From contig CM060980.1 in NCBI GenBank assembly GCA_030765065.1, forward strand, positions 61,240,364-61,304,363: a stretch of DNA of 64,000 nucleotides. Reading direction: 5' to 3'. Shown in pieces: positions 24,571 to 35,052 of the stretch. The DNA is from Deroplatys truncata. Its lineage: Eukaryota; Arthropoda; Insecta; Mantodea; Mantidae. The notes under the pieces were generated by a model that saw only the letters and a program-made list of their open reading frames with translations, did not search any database and was not told where the DNA came from. Position 1 is the first letter of the stretch; the number at the start of each line of letters is the position of its first letter. A program made the position numbers and the translations under genes.

Positions 24571-24728
24571 TCCCGGATGAGCCAACCGATTTAACGATAA
24601 TCCTACCGCTCAGGGCGCTTTTCAAACTTACCGCCGCCGCCGTCGCACGCAGCGACACTAGCGACACTAGCGCCCCTAGCGGCAGGATTATCGTTAAAAC
24701 AATTGGCTCATCCGGGACTATTACTACT
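24571..24728. repeat. right terminal inverted repeat with 147-bp hairpin
   Basis: Mirror of 6770-6927. The hairpin arms are at 24571-24610 and 24678-24717, followed by the terminal CTATTACTACT and then the possible target duplication GGCCCC. Confidence 0.85.
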
Positions 24729-24734
24729 GGCCCC

Positions 24735-25252
24735 CGAAACCGGGCAGAACACCGCAAGTAGTTCGCAATGGTCCTTTTTGCTTCTAACGTGACCCCTGGA
24801 TGAGGGATGAGAGACTCGAAGGGCGACCATATCCGGATGACGACGGGTCAAGCATGGAACGGGGTCCCTAACATTTCCAAATATAACGCATTCGACGCCG
24901 CCCGACCACATCTACGATCCCTTAGCCCCAGCGGCCTGTTTCGGTGACGGATCCCTACTGAGCAGTACTGACCGACGCCAGGGAGGAAACGTCTACAAAG
25001 CGCACATCCATCGCCCAGTCGCAACTCGCCGAACACCGTCGTCTGGTCCTACAACCCTGAAACAGACGATAATGAAGGAGATGATAGGTACAAGAAATCA
25101 GAGGCAGGAAAGTCGTGGTAAAGGAGGAACAACTCCAGCAGTCGCCTGCCAGGGAAACCACGAAAAACCCATGGGTCAAATTGGGCGGTAGACTGGGATC
25201 GAGTCCGGTACCTCAAGAATGCAAGTCGCACACGTTATTACGGCGCCACTTC
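24735..25252 (-). mobile_element. tRNA-derived SINE (family A)
   Basis: The head on the minus strand starts near GTGGCGCCGTAATAACG, with B box GGACTCGATCCC, followed by GACCCATGGGTTTTTCGTGG and a long body. The same order (head, GACCATGGGTTTTT-like block, body with TGTTTCAGG) occurs at 31260-31671 and 35880-36323. Its 3' end abuts the right end of the giant inverted repeat. ORFs here are incidental. Confidence 0.6.
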
Positions 25253-25539
25253 TTTAATTACACTATGTAACAATTTTTTCATGTTGTTTTTACAATCTTA
25301 TGTGTCACTATTTTAGAAAATATCAATTCTTTTCAATAAATCGTGTTTCCATGCTCAGGACTTCGATATTTTGAAATTTCTTGTGCAGATATATTGGATT
25401 TGCTTGCTTTTAGGTTGAATGTATGCAATGTCAGTGAATTGACTTCCAGAACTTCTAGAATTATCTTTTTTACCTGTATACAGCAAGTGCGTGGTCTGAA
25501 TAAACAGTTTAGCGGCAAATGTCATGGCTTCAAGCTGCT
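25253..25539. other. upstream sequence of the degraded gene-like ORF
   Basis: AT-rich start, then overlapping short ORFs on both strands. On the plus strand the frame ending in a CYICG motif may be the N-terminal part of the pseudogene that follows, but I cannot place its start. Confidence 0.3.
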
Positions 25540-25730
25540 GCAAGCATTCGGCAGATGCGTTTGTTATATATGTGGATAATTTATCAAGATAATGGGCAAA
25601 ACGTACCACCTAAAATCGTATGGTGTTCTGTGTGATGTCTACAAATCATATTTCGGCATTCCTGCTGGAGACTTTATCAAGCTTTGGGTACCTAATGTCA
25701 GCTGTGAAAACTGTTGACGACTCCTAGAAG

Positions 25731-25834
25731 GTGAGATAAATTAGTATTTTTATAGTACTGAAATAACCTGTTAGCTTAAGTAAAACAATATAACTATTGT
25801 ATAGCCATATGTTAACACTTTCGCTTTTGTACAG
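25731..25834 (+). other. probable intron of the pseudogene
   Basis: A 104-bp insert begins GTGAGATAA and ends TTTTGTACAG. Removing it joins the LLEG and WYKGEKE coding frames. Length, donor and pyrimidine-rich acceptor fit a small insect intron. Confidence 0.6.
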
Positions 25835-26803
25835 GGTGGTACAAAGGGGAAAAAGAGCGACGAAATTCGGCATCCCAGAATTTGGCGAGAACCTACTGAC
25901 CATTTAACCAATTGCTACTTTTGCATGGTGGATCCTTCGAAACTTGCAATAATAAGAATGTACAATATGCGATATACCCAGATATTCCTTCATATATTGC
26001 CCTGGTCCTACATGGTTCTGACCCAGTACCGACTCCTCCGAAAAGTCTACTGCAATCATCTCCAGAAAAGAACAGTAAACACGAGGTTACAGAAGCTGAA
26101 TACAATGGGGGAATCAGAGATATAGAGAAAGATTCCTATTACCCCAATCAGAAAGACCTTAACGACTTGGAAAGAGACCTTGAATTCTGCAAGTCCAGTG
26201 CTGAAATTTTTAATTCTAGGGGCTAAAGCAGTGGGACTTGATAGATCAAGGTGTGCTCATCACAAGTCAGAGGAAACCTTATCAGGCTTCTATACTTGTC
26301 AATATGGACCCTGTTCCTGTCACAATGTGCCCGGTTTGTTTGAAGCCATTGGAATACACGGAATACAATGCAATCCTAATGAGTGGCGCCTGTTTATTTA
26401 CAGCTCGTCCAGAAGTCTTAAAGCCGTATTACTTCATAATGGGAATACTTATTCATCTCTCCCCCTGGCGAATTCTGTGCACCTCAAGGAGGAGTACAAT
26501 AGCATCAAGAACCTACTAAAGTCATAGAAATATAATGAATATGGCTGGGAAGTGATTGGTGATTTTAAAATGGTGCCATTCTTGACGGGCCTCCAATGGT
26601 GGCATTCTTGATTAATTTACTAAATTTCCTTGCTATCTTTGTCTTTGGGACAGCAGGGACACCAAGTTGCACTATCACAGACGACACTGACCACAGCGCT
26701 GGAAGTTTTCTGTGAGGAATAACGATATCAAGTGAGAGCCACTTATAAATCCTAGCAAAGTGCTGATGCCACCAATCCACATCAAAATGGGCTTTATGAA
26801 GCA

Positions 26804-27724
26804 TGAGGGAGTGTTTTTAACACTTAAATTATTTCAGTCAAATTATATAATATATAAATTCAATAACAGCCCGCCTTGAAGCAATATGTGTATGTAATAA
26901 TTTGTAAAATGTATATAACACTCATTGCATATGCTTATATTATTTTACACATGTTCAATAATGTTATATGAATGTATTACGTAATTTAATAATGTAGCAG
27001 CTGTGAGAAATAGATCAAAAGTTGTTAACAATAAGGTAACAATGAGGTAACCTTGAGGCAATAATGAATTAGAAAGTTTAAATGTTACTTGTGATTCTTG
27101 GAAGCAATAGTGTAATTTTAGTGACAGTTTATAAAAATAGCCAATCAACAACCAGAAAAAGCTTTAGTTAAATAGGTATTCTATTGGATTAGGAATAACC
27201 AATCAGAGACTTGAAATACAGAAATTTACAAGTTTAGGCGGTTGAAATCAATTCAGTTGCCTGCAAACAGTGTTCCTAACCGGACGCGAGACACATCCTC
27301 GAGAGATTTAATACGTATTTGTGTGAGACGAAAAAATAGTTAACGTGTTAAAAAGTGCAAGTAATTCATAAAAGAATCTCACAGCTCTCTATCAGTGTGT
27401 TATTTAAATCGTGTCAAGCATTTATAAAAGGAGTGACGTAAAATTATAATCTGCGTAAGCCTACATTCTTCAGTCGCACCACAACTCTGCAAAGAGAAAC
27501 ACATCTCTAACAATAATACTGACGCAGCCGAGGCAAACATAAATATATAATATTTAAAGAAACAGTAAAAATACATTTGGGGCGAAGGCTACCGGAAACT
27601 TTTTACTATACGTGCGGTTGCTACTGCTTCCAGTTCGGTTCCCCAACATAAGAACTACAATACAGCTTACTTCAAATTGACGCTCAAAGCGTGATGCAAA
27701 TAACGTAACAAACCACCTACTTCA
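26804..27724 (+). mobile_element. solo LTR inserted in the pseudogene
   Basis: A 921-bp sequence starting TGAGGGAGTG and ending CTACTTCA is flanked by AGCA on both sides (26800-26803 and 27725-27728). Removing it and one AGCA restores the coding join ATGAAGCAATTTG of the pseudogene. Inside are CCAAT boxes at 27141 and 27199 and TATAAAAG at 27423, so the LTR reads on the plus strand. TG...CA ends with a 4-bp duplication suit a Gypsy-type LTR retrotransposon; no internal region remains. A second copy is at 41077-42046 in the opposite orientation. Confidence 0.85.
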
Positions 27725-28239
27725 AGCAATTTGTTAAAGTTTTTTATCTAAGGAGTCAATAGCCCACCAATACCTTAGAAATTTCTTCCCTAAATTATCT
27801 GAAGTAACGGTCAAAGATGGTAATTCATTGGACCTCAGATAAAGAAGATAATGGAGTGTGAAGAATTCCCCAAGATGCTTAATGAGATGGACAAAGAAGC
27901 CTGGAATAGATTTCTTGCAGTTGTAAGGAGTTTCTTAGGCAATCATAAAGCCGAAAAATATGTGAATTATTTGAAACTATGGTACAGAAGTTTGGCAAAA
28001 TGGATTGCAGAATATCACTTAAAGCCCATATGCTTGATACACGTTTTGAGAAATTCAAGGGAAACATGGGAGCCTATTTGGAGGAGCAATTTGAATGCTT
28101 TCACCAAGGTATACTGGACTTTGAACGTCGTTATAAAGGGTAGTATAACGAGAACATTATGGGAAACTTTATTTGGGGGCTTATTCGTGACACTGATTTG
28201 CAATGTAGCCGAGAATCTCGTAAAAACGTCCACTTTTAA

Positions 28240-28774
28240 TTTCTGTGGCCTCTTTAAGTATTTTTAACATTAATTAATTTCAAAGCACAAACGTATTTTA
28301 AATGAAGTGGGTTTACTTTTAAATGACTTAGCAATTAAATACATCAAAGTCCTGGTTAAAAAAACAAAGCTTTTAATAAGAATTGCCATTTTCTCCATGT
28401 TTTAGATATAGGCAACCAGGAAGTAATACTTATTATCCAAGGACACAAATGGTGTTACGTAGTGTTATGTAACTAGTTTCGACTCTATCGGCCGGCCTGC
28501 GCACGACCTATGGCTCCCTGTAGTTCGTTCACCTCATCCTTTTCTCCTGGGGATGGAGGAACGGAGGTCAGCGTTGAGTCGAGGTGTGAAATGCCCTCCC
28601 CATTCTCTGCTCCTAGTCACACTCACATGTAATTAGTGCACAATCATTTAGATTACGACACGAGTTGCTCGTTAGCTAATTTTCACGAATAACAACGAAG
28701 ATTAACCGCGAGTTGTCTACAAGTGTTATGCACACACAGTATTATAGAAATGATAACTTTATACATCATTCAAC
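28240..28774. other. unassigned, with a GC-rich patch
   Basis: AT-rich except 28490-28640, which contains CGGCCGGCCTGCGCACG and is clearly GC-richer than its flanks. I cannot identify the patch. Confidence 0.4.
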
Positions 28775-29752
28775 TTAAAAATCTTATGTGTTACATTTAC
28801 ATGACTCTCTGCTCTTGTAAAAATATTTTACAAACTCTTATGCTCCATCTATTTCATATTAATCGAGATAAACATTTGCAGAAACGTTCTTTTGACATAC
28901 AAAGAGAATTACATTTTACACATAGCGACCAGTTCTAAAAATATTTGACTATCGCTTAAGCCGTATTAAGTTCCCCTTGTTTTGTATTTGCAAGGGTAAT
29001 ATAGAAATACAGTAGCCTTTAAATATAGACATATCTCTTAATGGCTGGTTGCTAGGTGCAGCACATTCTCTTTGCCACAGATTAATACTCTTTGCATATC
29101 CAAGACAAAAAAATGAATAACGCATTCCCATTTGAGAAAATAAGTATTGCAAAATTTAAGGCAATAACAAGCAATATCTCGAAAATGATTCACTCAACAA
29201 CAAAAATGTATATGACATAAATTGTGTATTTTAAGGCGATCTACATTTTTTGTGTAGTAAACTTTTGTCTATTTCTTATGGTTCACCAGTTATGCAAAAG
29301 TTGTTCACAATGAAGAATACTTTTGGAGACATTCCCAGAAAATTCGAGATATAGATCTCATTTGTCATGAAAATATCTTAAACATATGATATTTTAACCA
29401 AAATCGTTAAAGTCATTTTCGAGAAAATTAAAATTTTCGAAAAATGTTCGATATAAAGGGTAATCTGGGGTGGGGGGATTTTCTTGAAAACCTTCGTGTC
29501 GCATCTCTGGAAGATACTGAACCGAAATACTAAGTTTGGTGTTTATCCGACTGTTTGTTTCTGAGTTATTCTGTTCACAGACACACACATAGACACACAC
29601 ACAGACACACACGGACATGTTTCCAAAAATGCTTTTTTTTTTTTGGTTTCAGAGGGTCTCAAATCATATATTTCCCGTGAAATATCGGTATCGAATTTTT
29701 GTGTGGAATACAATACTTCCCCTACTTACTATTCGTAGTAGAGAAAGTAAAA
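28775..29752 (+). repeat. DR1 interspersed repeat, complete copy
   Basis: The best stand-alone copy. It opens with ATCTTATGTGTTACATTTAC and GACTCTCTGCTCTTGTA, passes through ATCGAGATAAACATTTGC, TAATGGCTGGTTGCTA, GCGATCTACATTTTTTGTG, AAATCGTTAAAGTCATTTTC, GGGGTGGGGGGATTTTCTTG, a CA/GACA microsatellite and GGACATGTTTCC, and closes with ACTATTCGTAGTAGAGAAAG. The two ends share an inverted ACTTTCTCTACT-like core. About 980 bp, non-coding. Confidence 0.8.
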
Positions 29753-30199
29753 ATGGAACGATAGATGTGTGTGTATTTGCCGCACACAATCTCACTGTTT
29801 TCAAGAAGTTGCTTAACGATTACCATCAATAGAAAAAGAATTTTAAGGAACTTATAAATATCTCATCTCTGCATTTGTACTTATAGACTGCAGCAATTCA
29901 CACTATTTTTCATTGCTTCAGCATAAAAACAAGGAAAACCGTAAGAAACTGTATTATTAAACTTACAATAATTGCAATATTGATATTAGAACGATGAAAA
30001 TGTATATCAGACTTTTTTTACTTTAAGATATATCATCGTATTCGTGCAAACCAAATCAACAGGAAATAAAAGGACATTGTTACAGATAGTTTTAGAAAAT
30101 TGTTCACGTTAACAGGAAATTCAATACGAAAGATACAACTACACTCGCTTGAATGGATTTATTAGTCACTAGCAGAACCAGCAGGACTGCACGCATCTC
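29753..30199. other. no recognised feature
   Basis: AT-rich sequence with no ORF or repeat I can name. Confidence 0.45.
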
Positions 30200-30410
30200 T
30201 ACGACAACAACGGATATTCCATTCTGTGCCACTGCCTCTCTCACTTTCTTTTACTACTACTTTCTCTCCCATTCTCCTGTATTTCTGCCTCTCCCACTTT
30301 CACTCCCCCTTTGGTTTTCTCCTTCACACCCCTTCCATTATATCTTCCACTCTCTCACTCTATGCCCTCTCTCAATCTCTCTCCTTCTCTCTGTGAAATG
30401 TACATGTCTT
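30200..30410. repeat. pyrimidine-rich low-complexity tract
   Basis: Almost all C and T, built on CTCTC and CTTTC runs. The ORF through it (30153-30422) is low-complexity and starts at TTG; I treat it as spurious. Confidence 0.85.
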
Positions 30411-31040
30411 GCGGTGTTTTGAAAACCGGCAATAAAACAGTTTGTTCCCTGGGTATTTATCTTAATTAAAACACCAGAGAAGGGTTCAACAGTACACCAA
30501 CATGTGTCTGTTCCTTAGGCGTGTAATGCAATCGGAACTTATTTCTTTCTCTTGGTAAACATTTTACATACACTAGAAACAGTAAAGAAACATTTGTACA
30601 ACTTCTGTAATACTCATCCTATACAAATTTTGTACATAGAAAAACTTGTCAGATATTATACTTATAAAATTTAATTCGTAACATATCTGAAAAAAACTGA
30701 ATAATGAGCGAGATTGTTTTATTATACGCTCTATTAGAATCCCTTTCCCTTTGAGGCAAGTAATTAGATGTCATATAGCCTATTTGATTCAAGTCACACG
30801 AGAGCGGAAGCCTGAATAGGTACCGAAGTATAGAAGGGACCTCTGCACGGCAGGCAGCTGGCAAAACCCAACTATATAACTTCTGTTGTTCCGAGGAGAC
30901 AGCACAGCGGACCGCGCGGCCAAAGCACGGACGAAGGAAACCGACCACTCCACCAGTAAGGAGAATGGGTCGGTAACACAACAGGAGGGATATTTTGTGC
31001 TTGTTATCCCCAGGGAGGAACAGACGTGAAAGACCGAACA
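30411..31040. other. unassigned; GC-richer from 30750
   Basis: A minus-strand ORF (30649-31110) overlaps the SINE at its start and shows no domain I recognise. Part of this stretch may be further SINE or LTR sequence. Confidence 0.35.
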
Positions 31041-31044
31041 CTTT

Positions 31045-31200
31045 GCTCAGAGGCCTCTTTATCAGGCTTGAGGTTCTTTTACGTGTCGTAAATTTACGAC
31101 ATGGGACCAACGGCTTTACTTAACTTCCGAAGGAAGCGATGCTAAGGATTTTTACGCCCGAAAAAATTCATCGTCCTCCGCCGGGTTTGAAACCGAGAGG
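31045..31200 (-). mobile_element. tRNA-derived SINE (family B), degenerate copy
   Basis: It contains CTTTATCAGGCTTGAGGTT, TCCGAAGGAAG and CCTCCGCCGGGTTTGAAACC, which match the copy at 54285-54480 block for block. The B box lies in CCGGGTTTGAAACC on the complementary strand. The tRNA-like head beyond it is lost. Confidence 0.7.
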
Positions 31201-31259
31201 AAGGAATGAGGTAAAAGACTGCAGAAGGAAATAGACCGCAGTCAGACCGGCCGACAGAG

Positions 31260-31671
31260 ACGCGCACAGATCCCTAACGATCAAAATCTTGATGGCCCGG
31301 TCACACCGGAGACTGGTCAGAGCAAGCTTTCCCCATGGGAACTGGGGAGAACTCCACCCATGTGAGGAGTCTCAGAGAAGGTTGCCATCTGATAGAGCTG
31401 AGAAGAGCTTTCCAATAAGCAGGCATCTGCGTCATCTGTCCGACACCGACCGACACTGTACAGCCCCTAAGCCTTCCTGAAACATGAAAAGGAAAGCGAA
31501 ATGATAGGAAATGAGGGAAAGGAAATTCATGATAGCAGAGTAATATCCCAGTATTCGGCTAGTCAACCAGTGAAAACCACAAAAAAACCCATGGTCAGAG
31601 TGACCTTTCCTAGGAATTGAACCCAGGACCTTTCGAATTCAAACCTCGCACGTTACCGCTGAGCCATCTTG
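31260..31671 (-). mobile_element. tRNA-derived SINE (family A)
   Basis: The minus-strand head reads AAGATGGCTCAGCGGTAACG with B box GGTTCAATTCC, then GACCATGGGTTTTTTTGTGG and a 300-bp body ending beyond ATCAGATGGCAACC. The body shares CGTCATCTGTCCGACACCG with the copy at 35880-36323 (CGTCATCTTTCCGACACCG). Confidence 0.7.
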
Positions 31672-31979
31672 TTCGAACTCATTAAACATAATAACATATT
31701 TGTTTACAAAAAATCAAGAATTATCGGAAGCTATTGGATACAGTTTTATTCCGTTAGCTAAAATAATCGTCAGCATCGTCGTCACTTTAGAAGATTTGGA
31801 TCCAAATGGTCCGTTCCGCTCTCATCTTTTCCTAATCGCCCAACTTGTCTGCTCCATCTGATCGACAAATCTTTTAAACCTTCACATGTCGAGTGTTCCC
31901 TATCCTGGATAACGTATCATTCCAGCGGCATCTATGGAGATGATGATATTTGGAGATAGAAGACACTGTATCAATTATC
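31672..31979. other. no recognised feature
   Basis: AT-rich spacer. Its last part may be decayed upstream sequence of the following non-LTR fragment. Confidence 0.4.
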
Positions 31980-32387
31980 TAGGATAAGCTAATGAATACA
32001 GGCTGCAAAATATATTAAAAATAATGATACCTGAAGTAAAATAGCATAACATATACTTCTAGAACAAAAAAGTGGTTTTAGGAAAAATAGATCGTGTATT
32101 GACTTAAGTCCGTTTTGTTGAAAAGCACGGAGAATATACGATTCCAACATACATAGACCTTTTAGATTATGAAAGAGCATTCGACACAGTCAACCGAACA
32201 AAATTATAGAATATACTTACACAAAGAGGGATCCCACATCACTTGATGCGAATAATACAGAGTTTACATATGAACACAAAAATAAGGGTTAAAATAAAAT
32301 AATGTTACAAGTTAAACCACTAGAGAGATATCAAGAGGTGCAACACAAGGGTGCTCTTTATCACCCATGTTATTTTATATATAGATA
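31980..32387 (+). mobile_element. non-LTR retrotransposon fragment, reverse transcriptase
   Basis: Across frames the plus strand gives EQ(K)SGFRKNRSC, then a DYERAFDTVNRTK block (the FxDYEKAFDxVNR-type RT motif with the first catalytic Asp), then ILTQRGIPHHLMRIIQSL. A QGCSLSP-like motif follows near 32345. Stops and frameshifts are frequent. It is cut at 32388 by the mariner-like element. The catalytic YxDD motif is not present in this fragment. I cannot fix the clade. Confidence 0.7.
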
Positions 32388-32389
32388 TA

Positions 32390-33600
32390 CAGGGTTATTC
32401 ATAAGCCAATGTCACATTTCGGAAGTTTGTTGTGAAATAAGTACTTGACATATCAGTGTAATGATATATCAAATAAAAGGCAATCTCTCAAAGTTTGTTT
32501 GGTAGGTATACCTTACAAGTGTTCAATGTGCGTGTCTCTGGTTACACGTGAGACATCCAGGTGACAGTCCAATTCCGCCCACACCTGCACCAGCATGTTA
32601 CGGTCGATCGTAGCTATCGCTGCTGTAATGCGATCTCGGAGGTCCTTCAAGACAGCTGGAAATGGTGAAATGAACACCCTATCCTTCACATATCCCCAGA
32701 GAAAGAAATCACATGGTGCTAAGTCCGGGGATAGGGGCAGCCACCGAAAAAATGCGACTTCATTGTGAGCATTTCGTCCAATTCAACGTCAGGGTAAGTT
32801 TTGGTTCAGGTACGCGCGCACGAGTCGATAGAAGTGGGGTGGGGCCCCGTCCTGTTGGAAAACAAAGTCACATCTGTCTGTCAGTTGCGGCATAAGCAAT
32901 TGTTTTAACATGTCCAGATAAGTGATGTCAGTCATTGTGGATTCGACGAAGAAAAAGGACCCGTAAACCTTGTCATTTGACAGGACGCAGAACACGTTAA
33001 TCTTTGGGTAATCGCGCACATGCTCGGCTGTCGCATTTGGGTGTTGGGTTCCCCAAATGCGCACGTTGTGACGTTTCACTTTCCCGACAAGTCAGAAGTT
33101 GCTTCATCGCTGAAGACGAGTCTGTTACCAAAATTATCATGTGCCATTCCAGCCTGCATGTCGATACCAAATTGTGTGCGAACCTCCTTGTCATCACGTG
33201 TAAGCGCCTGCAGGAGTACCAGTATGTACGTTTCGCCTTCAGTTGCTTCCGAAGAATCCGCCGCACAGTCGACTGAGACATTTCCAGCTGCAGACCTGCA
33301 CGATTTGTCGATTTCGAGGGCTGCGCGCAAACATCTCACGAACACTGCAACAGTGGCGTCTGACGGTCCCGACCTTCCGGGTCGTTTGGGTGTACACAGA
33401 CGACCAGTGCGCTCGAACGTTTCATACCACCTCTTGATGGCCCTGCGTTTTGGCGCATCCTTGTGAAAACGAGTGCGTAATCGCCCCTGAACAGTCACAG
33501 TAGCCTCTGTTTTAGCAAATTATATCCCTTAAAACGCTCTCTCGTTACCTGCGAACCTATACACTCTATCGCACAGCGGCCAATGGCGCCACCACAACAT
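32390..33600 (-). pseudogene. mariner-like transposase, decayed
   Basis: DDE transposase of the Tc1/mariner superfamily. Read from 33498 down to the stop at 32515: an N-terminal helix-turn-helix part with RRAIKRWYETFERTG, the first Asp in VFSDEAT (near 33110), RIWGTQHPNA, the second Asp in VFQQDGAPPH (near 32845), and the third in LSPDLAPCDFFLWGY (near 32725), ending HIEHL. A one-base loss near 33078 breaks LSGK from VKRHNVR. The middle part (near 33200-33290) is in another frame. Two TGA codons interrupt the stretch before the third Asp. The 3' end CAGGGTTATTCATAAG begins after a TA at 32388-32389; I cannot find the partner terminal repeat near 33600, so that end is lost or diverged. Confidence 0.85.
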
Positions 33601-33619
33601 GCGCGCGGTTTGCGGTTGG

Positions 33620-33960
33620 GCGGTGGCTTGCGCTCTGTCGAATTTTCAAAATATGCTTGCAACGGCAGACGATCCGGGGATCTTTGCACATGTCATCCCT
33701 TCTGGTAATGTGTTACTTCTTCCGCCATACTCATTTCTAGTTGAAGTTCTTCTCTGATATCCTGACTTCTTCTCTGGTCTCTTTAGCTCACACAGAGAAT
33801 TGATCTCAAAAATCTCATTTCTGCTGCTTCCATACGTCCTTTATCGCTTGCTCTTAACACCCAAGTCTTGCATCCATACGAAAAATTTTGAGGCAATATT
33901 AATGTAGTCTTAATTGGATTACTAAACTCATATTTCTTTCCGACATATTAACGTAATATA
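33620..33960 (-). mobile_element. non-LTR retrotransposon 3' fragment
   Basis: On the minus strand, across frames: SYGCKTWVLRASDKGRMEA, AEMRFLRSILCV and DIREELQLEM. This is the C-terminal block that follows the reverse transcriptase in many non-LTR elements (YGSETWxLxxxDxxRxEAAEMRFLR). It is opposite in orientation to the RT fragment at 31980-32387. The ORF at 33495-33689 may continue this region. Confidence 0.65.
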
Positions 33961-35052
33961 CGATATTACCATATCGTTTAATACATCCAGCTATGTTATT
34001 ATATGTTTGTAGGTTATTAAGTTTCTATTTGTTTAGTATACTGATATTTCACACCACAAGCGTCTGAAAGTATTCAGTTGTTCTATTATATTATTATTTA
34101 TAACTGTTTAAGCTCTAATATTAATTTTACCTCTCAACTTTTGTTTTTGAGATAGATGTTCTCATGAATCCAAAGGAATCTTCCAGTATATTTCATTTAT
34201 TCAGGTTAAATTTCCAAAATAAATTAAAACAATGGAAGAAAATTCTAAATATCCATAATGTTTCTGAGTGTTTTAGTTTAAGCCTAACTTCTTGAACGTA
34301 TCTGATGCCACGTAACTTCAGAAAGTTGCCTCTACATCTTGATCAACATTACAAGGGAATGCAAATCCTGCTTCACAAGGACGTCAGATGGTAAGAGCAG
34401 CGCTGGACACCAGGTTTCTTAGTCGCCAAGACAATTCCGCTCATCAAGATAATTTGCGTGCTAAGACACGGCATGCTTCATTAGCGAGCCATACATCTAG
34501 CGGCCATGGCAGTCATGCTCATAAATTCACAGCGGTCAAGAAGCGTATTCTCCAAAGCAGCAGCGCCGCAGGTTTTAAATCTTGCCTCCAAAACGACAAC
34601 AGGTATGGCGATACCCCCGCGGCTACCATAAAAAGAGATTAAAGATTTCAACTGTTGTACGGCACTACATGCGTGACTGTAGCCCTTCTGTTTTTCGATT
34701 CGGAGACTTTTATTTCCTTATTTTTCATCGTGCGGCCTGCTAACCAACCCTCCATTCTCACCCTCATCAGTTCCTACTGTGATTTCGTGCACGTGGACGA
34801 CGTGTATAATAACCCAAGAGTCGTTAAAATTCGGTTTTTCTCTCTTCCTGCTTAACGGACAAACCTACCGCCTCAATATGTAAACTACTGCATCGATTGC
34901 ACGTCAAGTGAAGGAGCTTCTGATTTTGAGCGGATTAAGTATGAAGTGTTTTAATAGCTGTACACATACACGGTTTCTCTGAAGCCTTCTGCAGTTCTTG
35001 AGATAATACTTTCGCATCTCCAGATAAACGAATCTTGAAGCTTTCAAATACG
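33961..35052. other. no recognised gene
   Basis: AT-rich to about 34300, then more mixed. An ATG-started ORF of 84 codons (34388-34642) has no recognised domain and no clear promoter; I leave it uncalled. Confidence 0.4.

Larger units (their letters stand above)
6770..24728. mobile_element. giant foldback-like inverted repeat, about 18 kb
   Basis: Left arm 6770-15770 and right arm 15800-24728 are reverse complements along their whole length, with a 29-bp loop. The ends read AGTAGTAATAGTCCCGG and its complement. GGCCCC lies on both outer sides (6764-6769 and 24729-24734) as a possible 6-bp target duplication, although the left flank GGGGCCCC is itself palindromic, so this is not secure. The arms differ by scattered substitutions, homopolymer lengths and one whole 76-bp satellite unit. 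No transposase, polymerase, integrase or capsid-like ORF is visible. Long inverted repeats full of tandem repeats are known from Drosophila foldback and Galileo elements. The overall size, 6-bp duplication and AG start also recall Polintons, but no Polinton gene is present. An assembly artefact is possible. Confidence 0.85.
25540..28239 (+). pseudogene. degraded arthropod multicopy ORF, split by a solo LTR
   Basis: Read across frames, this matches a large multicopy protein family I know from arthropod genomes; its function is not known to me. An N-terminal zinc-knuckle-like part has CYICG (25552-25566), then YFGIPAGD and VSCENC. A spliced junction follows at 25731-25834. Later blocks include CHNVPGLF, NEWRLFI and LHNGNTYSSLPLANSVHLKE (about 26320-26500), FKMVPFL, then after the LTR FPKLSE, ECEEFPKML and AVVRSFLGNHKAE. 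The final SRESRKNVHF block is followed by TAA at 28237-28239. Several frameshifts and stops make it non-functional. The kept splice sites argue against a retrocopy. Confidence 0.7.

Noticed and set aside
6770-24728. Viral or Polinton genome
   Set aside because: No polymerase, integrase, capsid, ATPase or protease-like ORF could be read in any frame.
30649-31110. 153-codon minus-strand ORF
   Set aside because: It starts in a SINE and shows no recognisable domain.
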